This document shows, piece after piece, positions 24,687 through 32,633 of a stretch of DNA of 64,000 nucleotides. The notes beneath the pieces were generated by a model. That model saw only the letters and a program-made list of their open reading frames with translations. It was not told the DNA's origin and did no database searches. Position 1 is the first letter of the stretch, and each line of letters starts with the position of its first letter. A program made the translations under genes and the position numbers. The DNA comes from CALSMU01 sp965230225 (GTDB lineage Bacteria; Bacteroidota; Bacteroidia; Flavobacteriales_D; Parvicellaceae). The stretch spans positions 310,001 to 374,000 of the forward strand of contig CBDDKM010000002.1 of NCBI GenBank assembly GCA_965230225.1, in the 5' to 3' direction.

Positions 24687-26299
24687 AAAATTTTGGATAC
24701 ATATCAGCTCTGCTTCTGATGAGCATATTCTTTAGTAGATGTGCACAGCAGGTTCCTCCAAGTGGAGGTCCGGATGACCTGTACCCACCCATGTTGGATA
24801 CCACAAAGGCAGAAAATGCAATTCCGGCTAACTTCTCAACCGAATTTAACTCTAGCCAGATTACCTTGATCTTCGATGAGTATTTTCAAATTGACAATCC
24901 CAATAAATCGGTAGTCATTACTCCTCCTTTAGAAAACAACCCAACTTATTTGATAAAGGGAAAAAAGCTAATCATTTCACTAAACAACGAATTAAGAGCC
25001 AATACCACTTACACTTTTAACTTTGGAAGCTCCATTAAGGATGTTACCCGAGGAAATAAAATGAAGGACTTTAAATACGTTTTCTCCACAGGTACATTTA
25101 TCGATTCTTTATCGTTTACCGGAACCATACACGACGCTTACAGCAAAGCAGCTATGATGGATGCCACCGTTCTGCTCTACGAAGAAAATACTGATTCTAT
25201 TGTGTACCAGAAGCCTCCGGTTTACTTTACCAAAACCAATGCCTCTGGTGGGTTCAAAATGGAGTATTTAAAGGCCGGAAACTACAAAGTAATAGCTCTG
25301 TTAGAAGAAAACGACAACTACCTTTTTGATCGACCAACTGAGATGATTGGGTTTATCGATAGTACTGTTTCCATCACAGCTTCGGATAGTATTCCATCCA
25401 TTGATTTGGTTTTGTTCCTAGAGGATTTTAAAACGCAATTGGTGGCTGAGAAGAAATACATACACCCAGGGAAAGTTCAACTACTCATGAATCGTCCTTC
25501 GGATAGTATTTCCGTATATGCAGTAGATGGATTCCAATTGGAAGAGGAAGAGGTTTTCTACTCGTTAACTGGTGATACCATAGAGTTTTGGTTGGATACA
25601 ACGGAATGGAATAATTCTGCCATTTCCATTGGCATCAAAGATATTCATAACGATTTCTACGATACCATTAATCTGGGAATTCGACTTCCTAAAAAACCGG
25701 GAGACTATAAATTATTACCTAAGCACAATACAGGAAAAGGTCTGGATATTGGAAAAAATGTAATATTCTCGTTTGATTTCCCAGTAGGTAAAATGGACGA
25801 ATCCAAATTGAAAGTACTACAGGACACCCTGGAACTGGATTATAGCTTAAAGCAATTAAATGGGAAACAGGTAGAAATGATTTCGAAATGGGAAATGGAT
25901 CAACGTTATTCCATTCAATTGCTTCCGGGAGCATTTACAACCAATTACGGCTTTACCAACGATTCTTCTACCGTTAACTTAAAAACCAAATCGGAAAGAG
26001 ATTACGGTAATCTTATTTTTGATCTGAAACTAGAAGAAGGTGATTATCATTTATCTCTGCTCAATGGACCTTACGTGGTTCAGGATACTTCTTTTAGCGG
26101 TAATTCGTTTCATCAGGTATACGAGAAGTTACCACCAGGTGATTATGGTTTTAAATTGATCTTCGACCACAACAAAAATGGAAAGTGGGATACAGGGAAT
26201 TACCTAAAACATCTACACCCTGAAAGGATAGAATATTACCAGGAAGGAATTAGTATTCGACCGGGCTGGGATATGGAAGTAAACTGGGAGATTAAATAA
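24683..26299 (+). CDS. Lipoprotein with SbsA-type Ig-like domain
   Basis: 538 aa. The start is TTG at 24683, overlapping the previous TGA stop (TTGA), and no ATG lies near. The signal peptide runs into the lipobox-like FSRCAQQ and then 'PPSGGPDD', a sequence shared by a conserved Bacteroidota lipoprotein family. Residues about 35-135 form a Big_5/SbsA Ig-like domain (ITLIFDEYFQI ... LRANTTYTFNFG). Residues about 150-230 look like a carboxypeptidase-regulatory beta-sandwich (GTIHDAYSKAAMMDATVLLYE), and the C-terminus adds another (GDYGFKLIFDHNKNGKWDTG). The function is unknown; it is presumably attached to the outer membrane. Its stop overlaps the stop of the convergent amidase gene by 8 bp. 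Confidence 0.88.
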   Translation: MKNFGYISALLLMSIFFSRCAQQVPPSGGPDDLYPPMLDTTKAENAIPANFSTEFNSSQITLIFDEYFQIDNPNKSVVITPPLENNPTYLIKGKKLIISLNNELRANTTYTFNFGSSIKDVTRGNKMKDFKYVFSTGTFIDSLSFTGTIHDAYSKAAMMDATVLLYEENTDSIVYQKPPVYFTKTNASGGFKMEYLKAGNYKVIALLEENDNYLFDRPTEMIGFIDSTVSITASDSIPSIDLVLFLEDFKTQLVAEKKYIHPGKVQLLMNRPSDSISVYAVDGFQLEEEEVFYSLTGDTIEFWLDTTEWNNSAISIGIKDIHNDFYDTINLGIRLPKKPGDYKLLPKHNTGKGLDIGKNVIFSFDFPVGKMDESKLKVLQDTLELDYSLKQLNGKQVEMISKWEMDQRYSIQLLPGAFTTNYGFTNDSSTVNLKTKSERDYGNLIFDLKLEEGDYHLSLLNGPYVVQDTSFSGNSFHQVYEKLPPGDYGFKLIFDHNKNGKWDTGNYLKHLHPERIEYYQEGISIRPGWDMEVNWEIK

Positions 26300-27089
26300 T
26301 CCTGAATTGATCTGCATCCATGCTTACCGGGAACTTCTTTCTAAACTCTTCCAAGTCGTTCCAATTCAGTTCAATTACCTCAATTTGGTCCCGATAGGGC
26401 TCAATTTGGTCCAATCGCTCTCCTTTTGGTCCAAATGCTGCAGAATGCCCCGAGTAAGGAATTTCCTTTCCATCTTTTCCAACTCTGTTCACTCCTATAA
26501 CATACGCCTGATTCTCTATAGCTCTGGCTTTAAGCAACGAAAACCATGCATCAGCCCTTGCCTCCGGCCAATTGGCAACATAGATCAGCACATCGTAAGC
26601 AGGCCCTTCTGCCGATTCCTGACTATTTCTACTCCAAACCGGAAAACGAAGATCATAACAAACCTGAGGGCAACATCTCCAACCAGAAAGATTAGTAATT
26701 AAACGAGACTCCCCCATCGAAAAATGCTCGTGCTCTCCTGCCATTCTAAATAAATGGCGCTTATCGTAAGTTTGAACAACTCCATCCGGGCTTACCCAAC
26801 AAAAACGATTGTGGTAGTTTCCATTCTCTTCAATAATCAAGCTACCTCCAATAACAGCATTCTTATCAACTGCCATTTCTCTCATCCATGCTACTGCTTC
26901 TCCAGACATTTTCTCCGCCACTTTCTCAGATTCCATCGTAAAGCCGGTAGTAAACATTTCGGGCAATACAATCAAATCAACGGATTCCAGATTACTCAGT
27001 TTTTCTGAAAACATTTCCAAATTTCTAGTTTTATCCTCCCAGTGCAGGTCAGATTGAACCAGAGCAACTTTTAAGTTTTTGTTTTGCAT
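26292..27089 (-). CDS. Carbon-nitrogen hydrolase, omega-amidase type (Nit2/YafV-like)
   Basis: 265 aa, one nitrilase-fold domain, cytosolic. The catalytic Glu-Lys-Cys triad is visible as E44 (VLPEMFTTGF), K110 (TYDKRHLFRMAGEHEHF) and C144 (CPQVCYDLRFPVWSRN). The KRHLF and CYDLRFP motifs are those of the omega-amidase branch, which hydrolyses alpha-ketoglutaramate and alpha-ketosuccinamate and so repairs or clears products of glutamine transamination. It lies 22 bp before the transglutaminase-like gene on the same strand, though nothing links the two functionally. A near-consensus -7 box (AACCTTTG, 27094-27101) lies 4 nt before the ATG, hinting at a leaderless message. Confidence 0.9.
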   Translation of the reverse strand: MQNKNLKVALVQSDLHWEDKTRNLEMFSEKLSNLESVDLIVLPEMFTTGFTMESEKVAEKMSGEAVAWMREMAVDKNAVIGGSLIIEENGNYHNRFCWVSPDGVVQTYDKRHLFRMAGEHEHFSMGESRLITNLSGWRCCPQVCYDLRFPVWSRNSQESAEGPAYDVLIYVANWPEARADAWFSLLKARAIENQAYVIGVNRVGKDGKEIPYSGHSAAFGPKGERLDQIEPYRDQIEVIELNWNDLEEFRKKFPVSMDADQFRII

Positions 27090-27111
27090 AACACAAAGGT
27101 TAAAAATCTAT

Positions 27112-29112
27112 TTATTCCTCCTCCTCTTCGCGCTTTTTAATTTCTTTTTTCAGGCTTGAAATGTTTCTCTTTATGGTAGATTTTGCCCCAGAACTCCCTC
27201 TTTTTATTTCTTCCAGTTCATTCATATAGGTTTTGTACCTCTTTTGCTCTTTTCTTAAATCAAACTTCAGCCTAACATTTTCAGTACCTGTTTCGTAATT
27301 CAAGAATTTATTCAACTGAGCTAATTGTTTGGCATAGCCTTCTAACCAACCCATCATGACATCGTTTCTTGCATACTGTAAACCATATAGTTTAGAAATG
27401 GAAGAATTATTGCGAATGATGATTTGATTGAGTTCCTTCAGCTTTGTTGCCTGTTCGTCTACTGATCGAGCAGAAGATAATTCTTTGACCATACTGGCTA
27501 TTTCTTTTTTGTAACTAGCCAATTGAGAAGTGTTCTTTTTGAGTTGGGTGAGCAACATTTTCTCTTCCTTAATGAACTTCTTAAAAAGCGAATCGGTTAG
27601 CACCTTTAAATCCAAAAACTGTCTGTTTACTATGGTTCTATTAGCAAAATAGGTGGAGTCCAGATTATGGTCGTACTTAGTAACTATTAATTGGTTCAAG
27701 TTGGTACCAGAAGCCATGTTAGAAATGGAATCAACAACACTTTCCATTATGTCTCCCATTACAGTATCGTGGAGGAATTGGTATTTATTCATGATCTTTG
27801 ATTCCTCATCATAAAGAGCTGATGCCAAAGCCAATTTAGTTTTGATCCCCTGCTCCAATTGGGCTATTCTTTTTTCTTTTAACTCTAGATTTCCGTTGGT
27901 TTTAGGCTCCCATTCTCCCAACTTCTCGATTTTCTCACCTAGTAATATCAGTTTATCATCCAGTCGTTTGTTTTCTAGTTTTAGCGATTTAGAATAGGTA
28001 TTCGAAAAATCAATTTTTGATCGTACATAATTGCCAATTCTTCGGTTTTCCTTATTGACTTGCTTATTTCTACTGCGGTGTACATTATTAACGTCTTTGT
28101 GTACTTTTTTCTCCACCTGTTTGGCTCCGGCAATGTATTTTTTGGTTTGATCAATGGAGTAAAACAAGGTATCCCATTTCTCAATTCTTTCTTCGAGGTC
28201 TTCTATTTCCTTTGGAGCAAGACTACCCAATTGGTTAACCCTGTCGATCACATAATTGTACTCACCAAAAGACAAACAACGATAGTTAGTGTCGTTAAAG
28301 TGATTACCGGATTTCCCTTCCCATTTTAATTTATGTTGCTCAAACTTATAATTTCTAATGGAGTCGTTGTATTGGTAATTACCCTCAAAGGTGTTCTTTA
28401 CTATGTGTTCTCGCTCCCACCTTTTTTTCCTAAAGGTTTCTACCCCTATAGTATCCGATTTTAACTGCCACATAGGCGAGGTTGGGAGGTGAGTAATCAC
28501 CATCTGATCCGGATCAGGTTTATAATACTCTCTGGTGGGCTGAAACACAAATCGGTATTTATTCATGATATAGGGGATCCCAAATACCTGCTTCAACAGT
28601 TTCCTTGGCCTTCTTTTTTTCTTTTCTACATAACCAGCATCGAAGGTGGCATCTAACAAATACCAACTACCATCAATTTTTACTGCATTCCATGCATGAT
28701 CCGCGGCATGGTAGGACCCGGGGTCGTAATCCTCCCACAATTCGGCAGCAGAATAACCTACCACCACAGCCGACTCTACTTCTGCCAGTTCGCACATTTT
28801 ATGAAACAAAGAAGCGTAATGAGAACAAACTCCTTTTCGTCTCCGAAGGGTTTTTCGGACAGACTGTTCCTGGTAATTCCAATCGCTAAACTGCTTTACA
28901 TCGTATTTAATGTTATGAGTAATCCAGGTATAAATGGCCAACACCTTTTGCTCTTCACTTAATCCTTCTGTGAGGTATTTAGTAAGCTTTACAACTCTAT
29001 ATCTCTTTATTAATCCGGCTCTTTTAGAATGCTTAATCACCTCTACATCGGTTTGGGCTGAGAAGCCAAACAAGGAAAAGAGGAATATGATCAGGAGCCA
29101 AAATCGAAGCAT
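27112..29112 (-). CDS. Exported transglutaminase-like protein with long coiled-coil C-terminus
   Basis: 666 aa. A signal peptide (FWLLIIFLFSLFGFSAQ) is followed by a transglutaminase-core domain at about 50-165. The Cys-His-Asp triad is visible as C96 (GVCSHYASLFHKM), H139 (DHAWNAVKIDGSWYLLD) and D154. Such 'transglut_core' proteins act as papain-like peptidases or cross-linking enzymes. From about 290 to 660 the protein is charged and helical with long heptad-like stretches (LRFDLRKEQKRYK-like segments) and ends in a Lys/Glu-rich tail (KKREEEEE), suggesting a periplasmic scaffold. Substrate is unknown. It lies upstream of the omega-amidase gene in the same direction. Confidence 0.88.
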   Translation of the reverse strand: MLRFWLLIIFLFSLFGFSAQTDVEVIKHSKRAGLIKRYRVVKLTKYLTEGLSEEQKVLAIYTWITHNIKYDVKQFSDWNYQEQSVRKTLRRRKGVCSHYASLFHKMCELAEVESAVVVGYSAAELWEDYDPGSYHAADHAWNAVKIDGSWYLLDATFDAGYVEKKKRRPRKLLKQVFGIPYIMNKYRFVFQPTREYYKPDPDQMVITHLPTSPMWQLKSDTIGVETFRKKRWEREHIVKNTFEGNYQYNDSIRNYKFEQHKLKWEGKSGNHFNDTNYRCLSFGEYNYVIDRVNQLGSLAPKEIEDLEERIEKWDTLFYSIDQTKKYIAGAKQVEKKVHKDVNNVHRSRNKQVNKENRRIGNYVRSKIDFSNTYSKSLKLENKRLDDKLILLGEKIEKLGEWEPKTNGNLELKEKRIAQLEQGIKTKLALASALYDEESKIMNKYQFLHDTVMGDIMESVVDSISNMASGTNLNQLIVTKYDHNLDSTYFANRTIVNRQFLDLKVLTDSLFKKFIKEEKMLLTQLKKNTSQLASYKKEIASMVKELSSARSVDEQATKLKELNQIIIRNNSSISKLYGLQYARNDVMMGWLEGYAKQLAQLNKFLNYETGTENVRLKFDLRKEQKRYKTYMNELEEIKRGSSGAKSTIKRNISSLKKEIKKREEEEE

Positions 29113-29326
29113 TCTATTAAGTGTAACAACTCAATAGTATAAAAGTAACATTAGTTCAACATAACTTAGCCAATTGGTAAAATTTCCAAATTCTTACTAT
29201 TAAGTAAAAAACACAGCGATTTAGCTAAAACTTATCTTCATCAACTTTTTGGCAATTTTCATCAAGCATTTTGATTTTTGGTCCAATTATTTCTTATTTT
29301 GGCATGTTCAAGAAAACACTGATTTT

Positions 29327-30196
29327 ATGCCTAAAATATTGTCATCCTTATGCTTAATAGCCGTTCTATTGTTGAGTGGTTTTTCTGGGATTGCTCAGGA
29401 TAATCAGCTCGATGATCAAGGTAAAAAAACCGGGTACTGGGTAGTAACCGGTGAAATGAGCGGAAAGCAAGGATATGCCCCCGACGCGATATACGAAGAA
29501 GGTGAATACAAAAAAAGCCGAAAAACAGGTATTTGGAAAAGGTATTGGCCCAACGCAAAATTAAAGAGTGAAATCAACTATGTAAACGGAAGAGCATCCG
29601 GAACATTCATCACTTACTACGAAAACGGTAATGTTGAGGAATCTGGTAACATGGTTGGAGGTAATTTAACCGGAGCATGGGAATTAAATTACCCGGATGG
29701 AACTCCAAAACAGCGTAAGAATTTTAACGAAAGTGGTGAAACAGAAGGAACCGTAGAGTACTATCACCCTAACGGACAATTGGAGCTAACTTTCGAAACG
29801 ACTAATGGAAAAGAGACCGGTAAAGCAACCTGGTTTTATGCCAATGGTAACGTAAAAAAAGAGAAAACATTTGTTAATGGAGAAGCTGATGCCTCTCTTA
29901 CCAAAGAATACGAAAGAGTTGACCCTCCATACAATGACCCTAATGCTGAGCCTATTAAGAAAGGTCCAAAAATAGAAGGAGACTTTAATGGTGCAACTGG
30001 TGGTTTAGTAGATAACTATGGTAAAACCTACGATAAGGACAAGAATATTCTTATGGATGGGGAGTTCAAAGATGGAAGACTTTATAACGGTCGTCATTAC
30101 ATCTACGATGAATTCGGATTACTTGACCACATTGAAGTTTATAAAGAAGGAGAGTTTGCCGGAAACGGTGTAATTGGTGCTAAAGACAAGTATTAA
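29327..30196 (+). CDS. Exported MORN-repeat protein (YwqK-like)
   Basis: 289 aa from the ATG at 29327 (signal peptide KILSSLCLIAVLLLSGFSGIAQ). The frame is open back to a TTG at 29249, but those codons give no sensible N-terminus. The body consists of MORN_2-type units: 'GYWVVTGEM', 'GIWKRYWPNAKLKSEINY', 'GTFITYYENGNVEESGN', 'GAWELNYPDGTPKQRKNF', 'GTVEYYHPNGQLELTF', 'GKATWFYANGNVKKEKTF', then a less regular C-terminus. Databases often call these proteins 'YwqK antitoxin'; the signal peptide argues against that here. Such repeats probably serve as binding scaffolds. A good terminator follows. Confidence 0.88.
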   Translation: MPKILSSLCLIAVLLLSGFSGIAQDNQLDDQGKKTGYWVVTGEMSGKQGYAPDAIYEEGEYKKSRKTGIWKRYWPNAKLKSEINYVNGRASGTFITYYENGNVEESGNMVGGNLTGAWELNYPDGTPKQRKNFNESGETEGTVEYYHPNGQLELTFETTNGKETGKATWFYANGNVKKEKTFVNGEADASLTKEYERVDPPYNDPNAEPIKKGPKIEGDFNGATGGLVDNYGKTYDKDKNILMDGEFKDGRLYNGRHYIYDEFGLLDHIEVYKEGEFAGNGVIGAKDKY

Positions 30197-30217
30197 GAAC
30201 TACCAAAATACATTAGT

Positions 30218-30252
30218 AAAAAGCCATTTGTTTATTGCAAGTGGCTTTTTTG
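30218..30252. terminator. Bidirectional terminator
   Basis: AAAAAGCCATTTG (30218-30230) pairs with CAAGTGGCTTTTT (30238-30250), a 13-bp stem with one G-T wobble and a 7-nt loop, flanked by A and T runs. It lies between the convergent MORN-repeat and PorP/SprF genes. Confidence 0.88.
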
Positions 30253-30253
30253 T

Positions 30254-31186
30254 TTAATCAAACACCGGACACTCGTAGTCGTTGTAATTATTAGGACAAG
30301 CTGAAATACCTATGATTAACTCGTGAGTATTAGAGCTTCCTAATCGCATGGATGAAGTGGTTAAATCAAAAGCATATCCCAAAGAGAAATACTTTAAGAA
30401 ATTGAATTTAACCATACCTGCAATAGCATCAGTGTTTCTCCAGGAGGCACCAATTTCGAAATTTGGATGAAGCTCCAACAATACATTTAAATCCAGTGCA
30501 GGGAATGTAAATCCGGTATATTTTAGCATTGCAGAAGGTACCACATTGATTTTACCAGTTCTAAATCTTTTTCCTCCCACTAAAAGGTAGTGCCACCTGT
30601 TTCTAGTTTGGTCAGTTCCTATAATCGCCCATTTATTACGTACAATTTGACGGATACTCATTCCTGCAAACCAATCTCTATGACTTAAAAACAAGCCAGG
30701 TGTAATATCAGGGATTAAAAACTTGCTCCCTGAACCTTGAATCAGTGGATCATATCCTGTTGCCAGTGTAATGGCGTTTGCATCCAACCTAAATTGCTGA
30801 AAACCTGCATAAACCCCAACCGATGCCATTACATCTCTTCCAAACGGAAAATGGTAGGCATACCCAAGATTTAAAGTCGTTCTTGACGTTGCTCCAATGG
30901 CATCACTTTCCACGTGTGCTCCCAAACCGTGTTTACTTCTTACAGTTCTTTTCTTTTTAAATTTTAGTTCGGTTCCCAATGTGCCAAAGGCTGTTCTTGG
31001 TGCGCCTTGAAGTCCTAACCATTGGGCTCTGTAACCCAATTTCAGGTTCATGCATTTCTGACTACCAATCACTGCAGGATTAATGGCCATGTAATTGAAT
31101 ACATACTGAGTATACTGAACGGTTTGTTGTGTAAATGCAAATACACTGCACCCCATCAACATTAATATTAAAATCCCTTTCCTCAT
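30254..31186 (-). CDS. PorP/SprF family type IX secretion membrane protein
   Basis: 310 aa. The signal peptide ends at about VFAFTQQ. The family signature follows at once: 'YTQYVFNYMAINPAVIGSQ', then 'LGYRAQWLGLQGAPRTAFGT', and the closing 'LKYFSLGYAFDLTTSSM' with the usual 'THELIIG' strand. PorP/SprF proteins are outer-membrane barrels. SprF is needed for secretion and surface anchoring of the partner adhesin SprB, and each copy usually serves the type B cargo encoded next to it. Here the cargo gene lies 1 bp upstream on the same strand, so this copy is probably specific for it. Confidence 0.94.
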   Translation of the reverse strand: MRKGILILMLMGCSVFAFTQQTVQYTQYVFNYMAINPAVIGSQKCMNLKLGYRAQWLGLQGAPRTAFGTLGTELKFKKKRTVRSKHGLGAHVESDAIGATSRTTLNLGYAYHFPFGRDVMASVGVYAGFQQFRLDANAITLATGYDPLIQGSGSKFLIPDITPGLFLSHRDWFAGMSIRQIVRNKWAIIGTDQTRNRWHYLLVGGKRFRTGKINVVPSAMLKYTGFTFPALDLNVLLELHPNFEIGASWRNTDAIAGMVKFNFLKYFSLGYAFDLTTSSMRLGSSNTHELIIGISACPNNYNDYECPVFD

Positions 31187-31187
31187 C

Positions 31188-32492
31188 TTAATGAATAATC
31201 ATTACATAACCGGTGTAAACACCAGAATCTCCTTTAGTATTTAAATTGATGTTGTAAAAATAAGTTCCTGAAGGTAGTCTGGCACCTCTATGGGTTCCAT
31301 CCCATTCCTTTTCTTCAGTATACCCCACTTCATTGAACAGTCTTTGTCCCCAACGATCGTAAACCTGAACTTTAGCACTTGGATAGTTCTCAATGTTTTT
31401 AATCCGCCAGGTATCGTTATGCCCGTCATCGTTTGGAGTAAATGTATTTGGAATTTGTATCGGATCACTCACCACAACGGTTACCTCATCGTACGATTCG
31501 CAACCGGAAGGAGAAGTTACTGTAAGCTGGTAAGTAGTTGTTACCGAAGGAGAAGCCAGTGGTTCTGCCGAGGTTGTGGAAGAAAGCCCTTCTGATGGTC
31601 CCCAACTATAAGTTCCGTTTCCACTTCCCTGAAGCACTACCGATTCTCCCGGGTCAATTTCAAAATCAGGTCCGGCATTTGCCATGGGATCCTCCACATT
31701 CATGGTTATGGAATTTGAAGCACCTATATTTGGACAAGTCGTATTACAGGTATAAGTAGCTGAAACTTGAGATTGATCGGCCAAACCTGTCATGGAAAAA
31801 GTATTGTCAGTTCCTGAGCTTACAGATGCCCCATCCACAAACCACTCTATGGTTGCACTGGTATTACACCCGGAAGTATCAGCCGTAAACGTTACCTCAT
31901 CATTCACACAAACATCTGTAGTTGGAGTGGTTACTGTAACTGTTGGTGGCGTTTGATCTACTGCAGTTCCACTTACCATAATGTCCATTGTTACCTCAGC
32001 AGGATCTGTAACTCCTACTCCTGTATTGTCTCCATCAATCTGAATGTAATAAGTCGTATTGGGTGAAAGTCCTGTTGCATTTAAGGTAAAATCACCCGAA
32101 ATAGCACTTTCACAGTTGGATACCGCAGTATAAGTACTTTCATCACAAGGGGTTCCTGCCTCAATAATTACCGCTTGAATTTCTGTATCAAACCCTCCGT
32201 TGGTATTGAAGTTTAAATTGGAAAGGTCAACTTGTGCATCACCTCCAGTTGCATTGGTGGTAAACGAATACCAAATGGTATTGTCTAATCCAAAGCAAAA
32301 ATTTCCTGCAGCACTGGCTCCATCAGAGCATCCTGGGCATGCATCAACTGTTGCTCCGGCGTTGGAAGCCTGAACACTTTGGTTGGCACATAAAACAGTT
32401 GCATTCATGCAATCGTCATTGCCTGGCTGTGCTTTAACCTTTATCGTAACACAAAGGAATATCAGTATGAAAAAATATGTACTTTTAGTCAT
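31188..32492 (-). CDS. T9SS cargo with type B (gliding motility-associated) C-terminal domain
   Basis: 434 aa. A signal peptide (YFFILIFLCVTIKVKAQ) precedes a Cys-rich beta-sandwich (about 20-165; 'NDDCMNATVLCANQSVQ', 'NTIWYSFTTNATGG', 'NTTYYIQIDG') similar to domains found in many Flavobacteriia surface proteins. One or two Ig/PKD-like domains follow at about 175-340. The type B sorting domain covers the last ~90 residues: 'IPNTFTPNDDGHNDTWRIKN', 'VQVYDRWGQRLF', 'WDGTHRGARLPSGTYFYNI'. It is 1 bp upstream of the PorP/SprF gene, the usual cargo-plus-anchor pairing. A TAAATTTG box ends 7 nt before its ATG. Confidence 0.92.
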   Translation of the reverse strand: MTKSTYFFILIFLCVTIKVKAQPGNDDCMNATVLCANQSVQASNAGATVDACPGCSDGASAAGNFCFGLDNTIWYSFTTNATGGDAQVDLSNLNFNTNGGFDTEIQAVIIEAGTPCDESTYTAVSNCESAISGDFTLNATGLSPNTTYYIQIDGDNTGVGVTDPAEVTMDIMVSGTAVDQTPPTVTVTTPTTDVCVNDEVTFTADTSGCNTSATIEWFVDGASVSSGTDNTFSMTGLADQSQVSATYTCNTTCPNIGASNSITMNVEDPMANAGPDFEIDPGESVVLQGSGNGTYSWGPSEGLSSTTSAEPLASPSVTTTYQLTVTSPSGCESYDEVTVVVSDPIQIPNTFTPNDDGHNDTWRIKNIENYPSAKVQVYDRWGQRLFNEVGYTEEKEWDGTHRGARLPSGTYFYNINLNTKGDSGVYTGYVMIIH

Positions 32493-32499
32493 GGCTTGC

Positions 32500-32507
32500 C
32501 AAATTTA
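32500..32507 (-). promoter_or_regulatory. Candidate -7 box TAAATTTG for the T9SS cargo/PorP operon
   Basis: On the minus strand the sequence is a perfect TAnnTTTG match, 7 nt before the ATG at 32492, so the message would begin at or next to the start codon. No clear -33 TTTG is seen. Confidence 0.45.
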
Positions 32508-32570
32508 ACGAAATACCATCAATTTTCGTGTATGTTTGATAAGTCTTACACGTGGTTTTATCCATTTTTT

Positions 32571-32578
32571 TACTTTTG
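32571..32578 (+). promoter_or_regulatory. Candidate -7 box TACTTTTG for the Ig-repeat protein gene
   Basis: A perfect TAnnTTTG match about 55 nt before the ATG at 32634. A second perfect match (TATGTTTG) lies at 32531-32538, so two tandem starts are possible. No -33 TTTG stands at the usual distance for either. Confidence 0.35.
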
Positions 32579-32633
32579 AGCAACATTGGTACGAATAATG
32601 CTTTACACCACATGGATTAGAAACAAGAGTGTT

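Noticed and set aside
27094..27101. AACCTTTG as promoter of the omega-amidase gene
   Set aside because: The first two bases deviate from TAnnTTTG and no -33 box exists; kept only as a supporting hint in the leaderless-start finding.
29327..30196. YwqK 'antitoxin' as part of a toxin-antitoxin system
   Set aside because: The name is a database carry-over for MORN_2 repeats. This protein is exported and no toxin gene adjoins.
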